A DNA stretch of 64,000 bases from Pedobacter caeni (GTDB lineage Bacteria; Bacteroidota; Bacteroidia; Sphingobacteriales; Sphingobacteriaceae): positions 313,032 through 377,031 of the forward strand of contig NZ_FQUQ01000006.1 of NCBI RefSeq assembly GCF_900129215.1. Reading direction: 5' to 3'. The stretch's first letter is position 1. Each line of letters begins with the position of its first letter. Both the position numbers and the translations under genes were made by a program. This document shows positions 1 to 8,616 of the stretch, one piece after another. Below the pieces are notes generated by a model that was not told the DNA's origin, did no database searches, and saw only the letters and a program-made list of their open reading frames with translations.

Positions 1-240
1 GAAAGGATGGCCAATTGATTTCCCCAACTGTGCCAGTTCCTGTTCATTGATATTGACGAGTTCCTGATAAGCAATCACATCTGCCTGCTGGGTTGTTGCC
101 CATGAAATGAACCGTTGCTTCCGCTCCTGTTCCGCTTCAAAATAATTATAGACATTATAAGAGATGATTTTTAACGCCTTCTGCGCTAATAAATATTGGC
201 TACAGAGAAAAAAAGGAAAGAGGAAAAGGGCTTTTTTCAT
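1..240 (-). CDS. Endonuclease/exonuclease/phosphatase (EEP) family protein, exported, 3' end outside window
   Basis: Partial gene read leftward from an ATG at 240; only the first 80 codons are inside the window. The N-terminus is a signal peptide (MKKALFLFPFFL.. to a Leu-Leu-Ala-Gln cleavage region near residue 20), so the product is exported. Right after it come the two N-terminal hallmarks of the EEP (DNase I/exonuclease III/sphingomyelinase) fold: KIISYNVYN, carrying the active-site Asn, and DVIAYQEL, carrying the metal-binding Glu. The family cleaves phosphodiesters (nucleic acids, inositol phosphates or sphingomyelin); the substrate cannot be told from this fragment. The C-terminal catalytic Asp/His residues lie outside the window. 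Confidence 0.85.
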   Translation of the reverse strand, partial: MKKALFLFPFFLCSQYLLAQKALKIISYNVYNYFEAEQERKQRFISWATTQQADVIAYQELVNINEQELAQLGKSIGHPF

Positions 241-586
241 GATGACCGCCAAATTAAAGATTAAGCGTTATGGTTTGTAATGTTTTTTTGTCCTTTCGTT
301 ATGCTTATTGCGCAAAACCAGAAAGGAACCGTAAACGGGAATCGCCGGAACCTCATCTTTGTGTAACAAAAGCAACAATTTAACCCATAAAGAAATATCA
401 GAAAAAAAAATGCGTTTAATAAAATATGACCGCATCAATATGTGGTCTTACTAATATTAAACATCATTAGGGATGATTTAATTTTGGAAACAAATAAGAT
501 TGGGCAGTAATTATAATTTTTGAGAGAGGGAATTATAATTCAACAAAAATAGGGAGTGAGGACTCGCTGCCCAATCTTAATATGCT
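241..586. other. Intergenic region between cysM and the EEP gene
   Basis: 346 bases with no credible gene. It should hold the promoter of the leftward EEP gene and the 3' end of the cysE-cysM transcript, but I see no full TAnnTTTG element for the EEP gene. The only clear structure is the long inverted repeat listed separately at 495-579. A rightward ORF that begins at 582 is only an antisense shadow of cysM. Confidence 0.6.
495..579 (-). repeat. 85-bp structured inverted repeat just downstream of cysM
   Basis: A perfect 13-bp inverted repeat (TAAGATTGGGCAG at 495-507, CTGCCCAATCTTA at 567-579) encloses two copies of AATTATAATT (509-518 and 531-540), which can also pair with each other, and a short GAGT/ACTC hairpin near 555-566. 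Folded as RNA this gives a closing stem with two inner arms. It starts about 8 bases after the cysM stop and on the minus strand is followed by a short T-rich run, so it may act as a terminator or 3' stabilising element. A small non-autonomous repeat element is an alternative. Confidence 0.6.
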
Positions 587-1459
587 TTATCCGAATAAGT
601 CGCTGCTCAGGTATCGGTCTCCCCTATCGCAGGCAATAAATACAATCAATCCTGAACTCAGCTCTTCTGCCAGTCTCAGGGAACAGGCCAATGCACCTCC
701 ACTGCTCATTCCGGCAAAAATGCCTTCTGTTTTAGCCAGTTTACGAGTCATCTCTGTGGCTTCTTTCTGCGAAACATCCATAATACGGTCTACTCTTGAA
801 GGATCAAAGATCTTAGGCAGGTATTCGATCGGCCATCTGCGGATTCCGGGAATAGAAGACTCTTCTGTTGGCTGACAGCCGACAATCTGAATCTGCGGAT
901 TCTGCTCTTTCAGAAACATGGAATTCCCCATGATGCTCCCTGTAGTCCCCATAGAACTCACAAAATGCGTAATCTGCTGATGCGTATCCCGCCAGATCTC
1001 GGGTCCGGTAGTTTTATAATGGGCAAGATAATTGTCCGGGTTCGAAAACTGGTTCAACAGGAAATATCCTTCATGTGTACCTTTCTCTTCCGCATAATCA
1101 CGACAGATCTCAATGGAATCCAGCAAAGTCACTTTAGCACCATAAGCCTCCATCGTCAGGGTACGTTCCCTTGTCGAATTTGAAGGCATTACGAGTTCAA
1201 TTTCCAGGTCATAAATGCTGGCAATCATGGCCAGTGCAATCCCGGTATTTCCGCTTGTAGCTTCAATCAGTTTGGTTCCTTTTTTGATATCACCACGTTC
1301 TATTGCAGAACGGATCATATTTAAAGCAGCCCTGTCTTTTACACTTCCACCGGGATTATTACCTTCCAGCTTTGCAAATATTTTCACATCAGGATTGGAA
1401 TGTAACCGCTGAATCTCTACTAAAGGGGTATTTCCGACGAACTCTACAATATTTCCCAT
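587..1459 (-). CDS. cysM: Cysteine synthase B (O-acetylserine sulfhydrylase)
   Basis: 290-residue PLP enzyme of fold type II that makes L-cysteine from O-acetyl-L-serine and sulfide (CysM forms can also take thiosulfate). Visible motifs: GNTPLVE near residues 9-15, the PLP-binding lysine in GGSVKDR (Lys41), the phosphate/substrate loop EATSGNTG near residues 66-73, and SSGGALA near residue 253. Length and the QPTEESSIPG segment fit CysM rather than the longer CysK. It follows cysE with a two-base gap, so the two are co-transcribed and form a complete serine-to-cysteine module in the cytoplasm. CysK-type activity cannot be excluded from sequence alone. Confidence 0.92.
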   Translation of the reverse strand: MGNIVEFVGNTPLVEIQRLHSNPDVKIFAKLEGNNPGGSVKDRAALNMIRSAIERGDIKKGTKLIEATSGNTGIALAMIASIYDLEIELVMPSNSTRERTLTMEAYGAKVTLLDSIEICRDYAEEKGTHEGYFLLNQFSNPDNYLAHYKTTGPEIWRDTHQQITHFVSSMGTTGSIMGNSMFLKEQNPQIQIVGCQPTEESSIPGIRRWPIEYLPKIFDPSRVDRIMDVSQKEATEMTRKLAKTEGIFAGMSSGGALACSLRLAEELSSGLIVFIACDRGDRYLSSDLFG

Positions 1460-1461
1460 AA

Positions 1462-2274
1462 TTAATCTCTGTGTTTTGTTTCAATAACTTTAATGGCCGA
1501 CTGGTGGTATACGGTAGAATGTGGCGGCACACTCTTGGTCAGCCATACGTTTCCTCCGATGATGGAATTGTCGCCGATCACGGTTTCTCCCCCTAAAATA
1601 GTTGCTCCGGAATAGATGATCACATGGTCTTCTATCGTAGGATGGCGCTTGGTATTGGCCATATACTTTTCTACACTCAGGGCTCCTAATGTAACCCCCT
1701 GGTATAATTTTACATGGTTCCCGATTACGGTAGTCTCCCCGATCACAATTCCGGTCCCATGATCTATATATAAATATTCGCCAATCTCTGCTCCGGGATG
1801 GATGTCAATTCCGGTCTGTGAATGTGCATATTCCGTTAATATTCTCGGAATGAACGGAACATCAGCCTTTAACAAAGCATGTGCAATGCGGTACAGGGAA
1901 ATCGCCAGGAAGCCTGGATAGGTGCGAATAATTTCAAACTCGCTTCTTGCTGCCGGATCTCCGCTTAAAATAGAAGCGATATCCGTATTCATTTTACGGT
2001 ACAGCTCCGGAAGACCTTTAAAGAATTTGCTGGAGACCGATTCATTATTACAATTCTTACAGGCCTTTGTTGCATCCAGGATTTGGGTCAGCTGCCTTTC
2101 CATATCCATAAATAAGCGCCGGATTTCAGTAAGGGTATATTTGGGATTGGTGCTGCGTTCCGGGTAAATCAGGTCCATCAGGTTTAAGGCCCATGTAGCC
2201 AATACCTGGTTGGAAGGCACCGCTTCCACCCCTTGTTGTTTATCGTAAATATGAAGATAGAAGTCTTCGCTCAT
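1462..2274 (-). CDS. cysE: Serine O-acetyltransferase
   Basis: 270-residue enzyme that acetylates L-serine with acetyl-CoA to give O-acetylserine, the first committed step of cysteine synthesis. The N-terminal half is alpha-helical. From about residue 155 it becomes a left-handed beta-helix of hexapeptide repeats (IHPGAEIGE, IVIGETTVIG, VTLGAL, ATILGGETVIG, SIIGGNVWL), and the catalytic region DHGTG sits in the expected place. The form matches the EpsC-type enzyme common in Bacteroidota. It is the first gene of the cysE-cysM operon. No T-box, SAM or other riboswitch-like structure is apparent in the about 145 bases upstream. Confidence 0.92.
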   Translation of the reverse strand: MSEDFYLHIYDKQQGVEAVPSNQVLATWALNLMDLIYPERSTNPKYTLTEIRRLFMDMERQLTQILDATKACKNCNNESVSSKFFKGLPELYRKMNTDIASILSGDPAARSEFEIIRTYPGFLAISLYRIAHALLKADVPFIPRILTEYAHSQTGIDIHPGAEIGEYLYIDHGTGIVIGETTVIGNHVKLYQGVTLGALSVEKYMANTKRHPTIEDHVIIYSGATILGGETVIGDNSIIGGNVWLTKSVPPHSTVYHQSAIKVIETKHRD

Positions 2275-2419
2275 CTTAGGTTTGATTACTATTTTGTTTG
2301 AAATTGTAAAGGAATGAAAATTATTACAAATAAAAACAGAAGCCCGGCAATTTTAAGACTGAATATTTAAAGCTATATTCGCCTGTTAACAATTTACCTT
2401 AAAGCCATTTCGCAGAAAG

Positions 2420-2803
2420 ATGCCCGAAACATTTGAAATTCTATATTTCTTTAATACCCCTTATAATTCACTGGTCGAGATCAAACGACGTAATTTTGAC
2501 TTTGAAGCCGATCCTTCCAAAGTATTTTTCTGGATCCTTTACGAAAAAAAGACACATAGAATCTATCCATTACAGTTCATCTCGATGAAAGGTGACCTTT
2601 TAGAACAGGAACGCGTTTTTAAACAAGGTACGTTTTTCTTCAATGAACAGGAAGGCACCTTATTGAACAGTAGTGATAAAGCAAAGATGGTCCTGAAAAG
2701 AATGCCCCCATCTACCATGACAAAATTATTAAAAATCAGGATTGATGAATTTCTCCTTCTGATTGATAAACAAACAGAAAAACAATTAGAAAAACTGCTG
2801 TAA
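2420..2803 (+). CDS. Hypothetical protein (127 aa)
   Basis: I do not recognise this family. The product has no signal peptide or membrane segment, so it is probably cytoplasmic. It is rich in aromatic residues in the first third (ILYFFNTPYNS, VFFWILYEKK) and ends in a lysine/leucine-rich helix. The stop codon is one base before the ATG of the L,D-transpeptidase gene, so the two are almost certainly co-transcribed; that spacing and an intact frame are the main reasons to believe the gene is real. A TATATTCG sequence about 40 bases upstream resembles, but does not match, the -7 element. Confidence 0.75.
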   Translation: MPETFEILYFFNTPYNSLVEIKRRNFDFEADPSKVFFWILYEKKTHRIYPLQFISMKGDLLEQERVFKQGTFFFNEQEGTLLNSSDKAKMVLKRMPPSTMTKLLKIRIDEFLLLIDKQTEKQLEKLL

Positions 2804-2804
2804 T

Positions 2805-4454
2805 ATGAAACCATGGCTTGTGTTAATTCTCGTTCTTCCCATTGCATTTATGGCCTGCAACAGAAAGAAAATTGTAAAAATTGAGAGAGACATTACCATT
2901 ACGCCAAAGAATGCGGTGACCAAACTGGAGCTGGATTCCATGCAGATGGAGCGCTATATTGCGGGTCAGCAGCTCACAGATAGTGCCGCACAGTATTTAA
3001 GGAACTTTTACAACAGCAGGAACTTTCAGTTTGCCTGGGTAGGCGAAAAAGGATTAACAGAGCAGGCCAGGGTCTTTTATGCACTGAACAAGGACTATGT
3101 TGCCGATTTTCAGGACAGTTCCATGCTCGATTCTGCCCTGCATCAGAAAATGGAATTACTGATGAAACAGGATACCATTTTCAAAAAAGCTGACAGCAGT
3201 CTGGCGAGCCTGGACTTGCAGTTAACCCGTCACTTTTTCAATTATGTGGCCAATGCCTATGCCGGAAAAGTAGATCCGGAAGTGATCCAATGGCACATTC
3301 CCCGGAAAAAGCTGAATGCAACGCTGCTTCTGGATTCGCTGATGGCCAATAAAAACACAAAAATAGACGATTGGGAACCCGTAAATCAACAGTATAAACT
3401 CCTTAAAAAAGAATTGCTCCGCTATTATACCCTGCAGAAAAAAGGGGATTTGGAAAAGATCACACTGGGGAAACAGAAAAGATATAAACTTGGCGATACC
3501 GGCCTTACCGTAAGGACGGTCAGACAGCGTTTCATTGCGCTTGGAGACAGCAGTTTAAGTGATACCCTACCCGAGTTTGATCTGGCCTTAAAAACAGCAG
3601 TAAAACAGGCACAACAACAATTTGGATATCGGGCCACAGGAATTATAGATGCCTCACTGATCAAGGAACTGAACACCCCTGTTCAACAAAGAATAGAAAA
3701 ATTACTGATCAACCTGGAGCGCATGCGCTGGATGCCGGCAATGCCTGCGGGCAGAAGAATCCTGGTCAATATCCCGGATTATCAACTACATGTTTTTGAA
3801 GATCAGGAAATTGCCCTGAGCATGGGCATTGTTGTGGGTAAGGCAGCCAATAAAACGGTGATCTTTAGCAATAAGCTGAGAAATATTGTATTCAGCCCTT
3901 ACTGGAACGTTCCTGCAAGCATTGTAAAAGCAGAAGTCCTTCCTGCCATGAGAAGAAACCGCAACTACCTGGCCAGTAAAAATATGGAGCAGACCGGAAC
4001 CAGTAACGGACTTCCTCAGGTTCGCCAAAAACCGGGAGATAACAATTCTTTAGGCCGGGTAAAATTCCTTTTCCCGAATACCTACGACATCTATTTCCAT
4101 GACACGCCTGCAAAATCACTGTTTGCCGAAGAGAGACGGGCTTTTAGCCATGGTTGCATCAGATTGTCTCAACCAGTGAAACTGGCAGAGTATCTTTTGA
4201 CAGATCAAAAACAATGGACTCCGGATAAAATCGCAAAGGCGATGAAGTCTACAAAAGAAATCTGGGTGGGGATGAAAAAACCAGTTCCGGTATTCATTAC
4301 CTATTTCACGGCCTGGATAGATCAGAACGGGCGTTTAAATTTCAGGGACGACATCTATGGTCATGATCAGAAAATGGCCGAACAAATGTTCCTCTCTTCT
4401 ACAAAAGGACTAGCCGCCAAGGCAGCTGCAATCGCACAGCTTAAATCGAAGTAG
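2805..4454 (+). CDS. L,D-transpeptidase (YcbB/LdtD-type), lipoprotein
   Basis: 549-residue cell-envelope enzyme expected to form 3-3 cross-links in peptidoglycan or attach proteins to it. The N-terminus is a lipoprotein signal with lipobox AFMAC (Cys18). A helical scaffold region follows, then a peptidoglycan-binding-like segment around residues 220-300 (TGLTVRTVRQRF.. QQFGYRATG), then the YkuD catalytic domain. The nucleophile is Cys451 in FSHGCIRLSQP, and upstream FHDTP is the usual substrate-side motif. Size and domain order match the large E. coli YcbB type rather than the small Erf/YbiS enzymes. It is preceded with one-base spacing by a gene of unknown function. Confidence 0.9.
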   Translation: MKPWLVLILVLPIAFMACNRKKIVKIERDITITPKNAVTKLELDSMQMERYIAGQQLTDSAAQYLRNFYNSRNFQFAWVGEKGLTEQARVFYALNKDYVADFQDSSMLDSALHQKMELLMKQDTIFKKADSSLASLDLQLTRHFFNYVANAYAGKVDPEVIQWHIPRKKLNATLLLDSLMANKNTKIDDWEPVNQQYKLLKKELLRYYTLQKKGDLEKITLGKQKRYKLGDTGLTVRTVRQRFIALGDSSLSDTLPEFDLALKTAVKQAQQQFGYRATGIIDASLIKELNTPVQQRIEKLLINLERMRWMPAMPAGRRILVNIPDYQLHVFEDQEIALSMGIVVGKAANKTVIFSNKLRNIVFSPYWNVPASIVKAEVLPAMRRNRNYLASKNMEQTGTSNGLPQVRQKPGDNNSLGRVKFLFPNTYDIYFHDTPAKSLFAEERRAFSHGCIRLSQPVKLAEYLLTDQKQWTPDKIAKAMKSTKEIWVGMKKPVPVFITYFTAWIDQNGRLNFRDDIYGHDQKMAEQMFLSSTKGLAAKAAAIAQLKSK

Positions 4455-4683
4455 TCGCCTCCGTATCGAGGTATTCACATTACACCGAAACAGGTCAACC
4501 GATATTGCCTTTGTTCGCATTTATCCATCCGAACATATTAATCGCTGATTCATTGTGCCGGTTATTTAACAGTGTGTAATTTCGAATAATATAAACCAGT
4601 CCTCTCCGGATTCCCGGTTGTATATATGATATACACCAGTTTATAACAAAAAAACTTATAGATATCAAGAAATTATAAATTAA

Positions 4684-5838
4684 TTGATAAACATTAAATT
4701 AAAATCCCTGGGCCTTTTAATGATATGCTGTCTGGCGCTAAGTTCCTGCAAAGCCCAGTCAGACCATATCGAAAAATACAAGGGAAAAGCACTGCTCCAG
4801 GCAGATTTGTCTTCGGTAATCATAGATGAAAAGTCTTATCAAGACATCGCTGTGGATAGCAAGCTTGCGCAACGCTTTGATGAATTTATAACAAAATTAA
4901 AACCCAATGGTGTGAGCGTATCTATCGCGATACCGGGTAAGGGTACCTGGAACTATCAGGAAGGTTTTGTAAATAAAAAGCTGGAGATCAAAATCGATCG
5001 GCAAACATTGTTTTACTGGGCCAGTGTAGGTAAAATGTTTACATCAGTAGTGATTAACCAACTGATAAAAGAGCAAAAGCTGGGAATGGATTCAGCTCTT
5101 TCTAAATGGTTTCCTGCATTCAAATATTCAGATAAAATAACCATACAGGACTTGCTGGTCCATACCAGCGGAATATACAGTTTTAATTACGATGAGTCTT
5201 TCAATAGCAACCCAAATCTCTACTACTCCCCAGATCAACTGATCACTATTGCACAGAAAGCAAAACCACATTTCAAACCCGGGGAATACTGGTCATATTC
5301 AAATACAAATTATTTGTTGCTGGCCCTGATCGCTGAGGCGATAGCACATAAACCATTTGCGCAGATTGTACAGGAACGCATCGTAAATCCCCTTGGATTA
5401 ACAAGTGTAAAAATCCTTGCACCTAAAGAGCAACTTTCAAATCTGGCCCAGGCTCATAAAGACGGCGATGTACTATCGCGTGATTATTCCGTGCCCCTTG
5501 GTGCAGGTAACCTGGTCGGGAATGCTGCAGACATGGTAAAGTTTCAGATCGCGCTTTTGTCCAATAAACTCTTTGACAGGCCGATAACCTCAGCCTTATT
5601 TGCGAAGATGTATCCGATGTTTGAAAAAGGTATGTATTACGGACAAGGTATCATGTGTTACAATTTTCCCGAAATAGACGGCTCACCTGGCAAATGGATA
5701 GGACACAGCGGTGGCATACCTGATTATAAATCCCTAGTTATTTTAGACCAGCAAACCGGAATCATTGTCGCTGTTTCAGTTAATGAAAATATCTCGGCCG
5801 AAGCTATCGCAAACAACCTGATAAAACTAGCCAGATGA
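4684..5838 (+). CDS. Beta-lactamase-fold serine hydrolase, lipoprotein
   Basis: 384-residue class C beta-lactamase/DD-peptidase fold protein. Active-site motifs are S-V-G-K (Ser114, Lys117), YSNTNY as the YxN motif, and HSGG near residue 345. Lipobox LSSC (Cys22) predicts a lipid-anchored periplasmic or outer-membrane protein. The start chosen is TTG at 4684 because it adds a basic stretch (IKLKS) before the hydrophobic core; an ATG at 4720 would leave a signal peptide without positive charges. Such proteins include D-aminopeptidases, esterases and PBP4-like enzymes; there is no specific evidence that it degrades beta-lactam drugs. The about 230 bases upstream contain no clear promoter. Confidence 0.85.
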   Translation: MINIKLKSLGLLMICCLALSSCKAQSDHIEKYKGKALLQADLSSVIIDEKSYQDIAVDSKLAQRFDEFITKLKPNGVSVSIAIPGKGTWNYQEGFVNKKLEIKIDRQTLFYWASVGKMFTSVVINQLIKEQKLGMDSALSKWFPAFKYSDKITIQDLLVHTSGIYSFNYDESFNSNPNLYYSPDQLITIAQKAKPHFKPGEYWSYSNTNYLLLALIAEAIAHKPFAQIVQERIVNPLGLTSVKILAPKEQLSNLAQAHKDGDVLSRDYSVPLGAGNLVGNAADMVKFQIALLSNKLFDRPITSALFAKMYPMFEKGMYYGQGIMCYNFPEIDGSPGKWIGHSGGIPDYKSLVILDQQTGIIVAVSVNENISAEAIANNLIKLAR

Positions 5839-5940
5839 TCCACAGTACATCTGAAGTAACCTTCCCGCTAGTCCTCCCAGGATCTCCGTATAATATACAT
5901 CAGCGCAAATCAAATATAACACATCATAAAAGATAGATTT

Positions 5941-6615
5941 ATGGAGTCCGGAAAAGAAATCAGAATAGCGGGGGTACTTATATTGACAGGCATGTGTGCG
6001 GGCATTTTCAGTGTTGCACCAGCAATTGATTCCAGGGACTACATCACCATAGCATCCAAAAATTCCAATCAGGTAATTTTTGCTGCTGTTTTTCAATTTG
6101 TGATGTGCTTAACTTATATGGGAACCGCCATTTTGTTGTACCCAATTATCAAAAAGTTCAGCCAGAGCCTCTCTATCGGTTTTTTAAGTTTCAGAATTGT
6201 AGCTGCAACGCTTTCAATTATTGGCACAGTGCTGTTGTTATCTATCCTGGCCGTAAGTCAGGAACATTTACAAAATCCTTTACGAACCTCATCAGCCCCT
6301 GAGCTTTTAGGAAATGTGCTCAAAACCTCACGTGATTATATAAATCATGTATTCATGGTTTTAGTCTTATGTACCGGAAACTATTTGTGCTACTCATTAC
6401 TGTACAGCGCAAAATTAATCCCTCAGTGGTTGTCTGTGTGGGGAATGACAAGTGCTTTTTTGTCTGTGAGTGCCAGCATATTGGTTTTGTTCCGGCAAGT
6501 AGATATCATTACTTACGAATATCTGGCTTTAAACGTTCCAACAGCTATCCATGAATTGGTTTTCGGCTTATGGCTAACCGTAAAGGGTTTTAACAAAAGA
6601 ATTAATAAGCTGTAG
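5941..6615 (+). CDS. DUF4386 family membrane protein
   Basis: 224-residue integral membrane protein with about six hydrophobic segments, starting IAGVLILTGMCAGIFSV and ending near LVFGLWLTVKGF. The pattern (short N-terminal charged tail, small-residue-rich first helix, VYP/LLYPI after helix 2, SFRI in helix 3) fits the DUF4386 family, which is common in Bacteroidota and Bacilli and has no known biochemical role. It lies 100 bases after the serine hydrolase gene on the same strand; whether the two share a transcript is unclear. Confidence 0.75.
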   Translation: MESGKEIRIAGVLILTGMCAGIFSVAPAIDSRDYITIASKNSNQVIFAAVFQFVMCLTYMGTAILLYPIIKKFSQSLSIGFLSFRIVAATLSIIGTVLLLSILAVSQEHLQNPLRTSSAPELLGNVLKTSRDYINHVFMVLVLCTGNYLCYSLLYSAKLIPQWLSVWGMTSAFLSVSASILVLFRQVDIITYEYLALNVPTAIHELVFGLWLTVKGFNKRINKL

Positions 6616-6732
6616 TTTTCATTACCTGAAAAACAAGGAATTAAAAGACTTCCATTGCTTCTGTAGACGGATTTCATGTACGATTTAACCCAACAAAAAA
6701 TTAACAGCTCACACACCTCTGCAGCGTATCAA

Positions 6733-6767
6733 CATTTTATTTACAAAATTTACATTTTTATTTACAA
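6733..6767 (+). repeat. Short direct repeats upstream of a serine hydrolase gene
   Basis: Two near-identical copies of CATTTTATTTACAA (6733-6746, and 6753-6767 with one extra T) begin 20 bases apart, about two helical turns. A small GC palindrome CCCCTCAGGGG follows at 6776-6786. The position, 60-90 bases before the 6826 start, suits an activator site, but the AT-rich setting makes chance similarity plausible. Confidence 0.3.
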
Positions 6768-6825
6768 TCCAAATTCCCCTCAGGGGCATCTCTCAAAGTA
6801 ATTTCGCTGAACCAATTTTGATAAG

Positions 6826-8613
6826 ATGAAAAAAATAAGTTTAATAATCTTTTTATGCCATTGCCTGATTACGGTCAACGCACAACAGCAATATGATAAA
6901 GCCGTAAATGAACAGATCGCCCGGGTGGAAACCAATCTATCTGGAAGCATTGTTATCGACGGTAAACCCTTTACCCTTGAGGAGCGGATGAAACATTACA
7001 ATGTGGCGGGAGTAAGTGTCGCTGTTATCGACAATTACAAGATGGTGTGGGCAAAAGCATATGGTTATGCTGACAAAGAAGAGAACAGGAAAGTCACCAC
7101 TAATACCATGTTCGAACCCGGATCGATCAGTAAGTCACTAAATGCTGTTGGTATTCTGCAACTTGCCCAGCAGGGAAAACTGGATCTTTACCAGGACATC
7201 AATCAGTACCTTCTCAACTGGAAATTCCCTTATGACACCGTTTCTCATGGCAAGAAGATCACAACTGCCCAGTTGCTCAGCCACACCGCAGGGCTTGGGG
7301 TTCATGGTTTCCCGGGTTACCACAGGGATAGCCCAATCGCATCGGTTACCGATATTCTGGATGGCCGCCCACCTTCCAATACAGAAGCCGTACGATCGTT
7401 AACAGAACCTGGTAAGGAGGTCCGATATTCCGGCGGAGGCATCCTTATCACCCAACAAATGCTTACCGACCTTAGCAAACAACCATATGAACAATACATG
7501 AACGAGCATGTGCTCGGGCCATTGGGAATGACCAACAGTTCTTTCCATCAGCCACCTTCAACCAGCCTAAGGAAAAAGCTGGCAACCGGATATAAAACCA
7601 ATGGGGATGAAGTACCGGGAAAGTATTTCATCTATCCGGAAAAAGCCGCGGCCGGACTATGGACGACGCCCACAGATATCTCCAAATACATTATTGAAAT
7701 ACAGCAGGCCTATCAGGGAAAATCATCAAAAGTATTGAACCAGGAAATGGTGAAATTACATTTAACGCCGTACAAGGATGATGTTGCATTGGGCACCTAC
7801 ATCCAGAACAGGAATGGCGAAAAATATTTTGTCCATTCGGCGAGCAATGAGGGGTTCACGGGTTATTTCCTTGGCGGACTGACCAATGGAAAAGGGGTGG
7901 CGTTGTTTGTGAACTCCGAAGATGGCGAGGTTTTACTCGAGCTACTCAACAGCGTAACGTTGGAATACAACTGGGAAGGTTTTAGAAAGCCGGAGCAAAT
8001 CACTACTGTACCGGTAAACGACACGATCACCTCGAAATACATCGGAGAATATATCCTGGACGGCTTTCTTTCAGAAATCAAAAAACAGAAAGACGGACTT
8101 TACCTGTGGACCAATGGCATCAGCAGCAAAATGTATTTTACCTCGTCAACCGAATTTCGAAACCTTGAATTAGGGGGTGCAAAGGCTTTTACTTTCGATA
8201 ACGCCGGGACAGTAACCGGTTATTCGAATACGATCAATGGCCGGCTGCGTGCAAAAGGACAAAAGATAAATGCTTTAGATACTTTGAAGGCCAAGCCCGG
8301 GCAATGGGGTGTTTTGGGCCGTCATTTGCTGGAGACTAAAAATTACGACAAGGCGGTTGGTTTTTTATCAAAGGGTTTGGCCAGCGAACCTTCAGACTCC
8401 TCACTGGTAAGAAACTTGGCGCATTCGTACCTGTTCAAAGGTGATCTCGAACAATCGATTGAGCTGTACCGGCGATATTTAAAGTCAGGAAAAACTGAGC
8501 ATGACCTTAGGAAAAGTTTGAAAAATGATTTTCAATATTTGCGCAATGCGGGGTTTGACCATTCCGTAATAAAAAAGGCAGGCGATATACTTTTATTTAG
8601 GACCAATAAATAA
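6826..8613 (+). CDS. Serine hydrolase (beta-lactamase fold) with C-terminal TPR-like region
   Basis: 595-residue exported protein with signal peptide ending near VNAQQQ. Residues about 30-370 form a class C beta-lactamase fold: SISK with catalytic Ser100 and Lys103, YSGGG as the YxN-equivalent, and HSASNEGF as the KTG-equivalent. A small beta domain follows (about 390-480), then a helical region around 490-570 with tetratricopeptide character (ALGRHLLETKNYDKAVGFL, LVRNLAHSYLFKGDLEQSIEL). The fold suggests a peptidase or esterase acting in the periplasm; the TPR-like tail suggests a protein partner. It is three bases from the downstream propeller lipoprotein gene, so the two form an operon. 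Confidence 0.85.
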   Translation: MKKISLIIFLCHCLITVNAQQQYDKAVNEQIARVETNLSGSIVIDGKPFTLEERMKHYNVAGVSVAVIDNYKMVWAKAYGYADKEENRKVTTNTMFEPGSISKSLNAVGILQLAQQGKLDLYQDINQYLLNWKFPYDTVSHGKKITTAQLLSHTAGLGVHGFPGYHRDSPIASVTDILDGRPPSNTEAVRSLTEPGKEVRYSGGGILITQQMLTDLSKQPYEQYMNEHVLGPLGMTNSSFHQPPSTSLRKKLATGYKTNGDEVPGKYFIYPEKAAAGLWTTPTDISKYIIEIQQAYQGKSSKVLNQEMVKLHLTPYKDDVALGTYIQNRNGEKYFVHSASNEGFTGYFLGGLTNGKGVALFVNSEDGEVLLELLNSVTLEYNWEGFRKPEQITTVPVNDTITSKYIGEYILDGFLSEIKKQKDGLYLWTNGISSKMYFTSSTEFRNLELGGAKAFTFDNAGTVTGYSNTINGRLRAKGQKINALDTLKAKPGQWGVLGRHLLETKNYDKAVGFLSKGLASEPSDSSLVRNLAHSYLFKGDLEQSIELYRRYLKSGKTEHDLRKSLKNDFQYLRNAGFDHSVIKKAGDILLFRTNK

Positions 8614-8616
8614 AAA

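Noticed and set aside
582..875. Rightward 97-codon ORF across the cysM 3' end
   Set aside because: It is antisense to the conserved C-terminal part of CysM and has no domain, signal or ribosome site.
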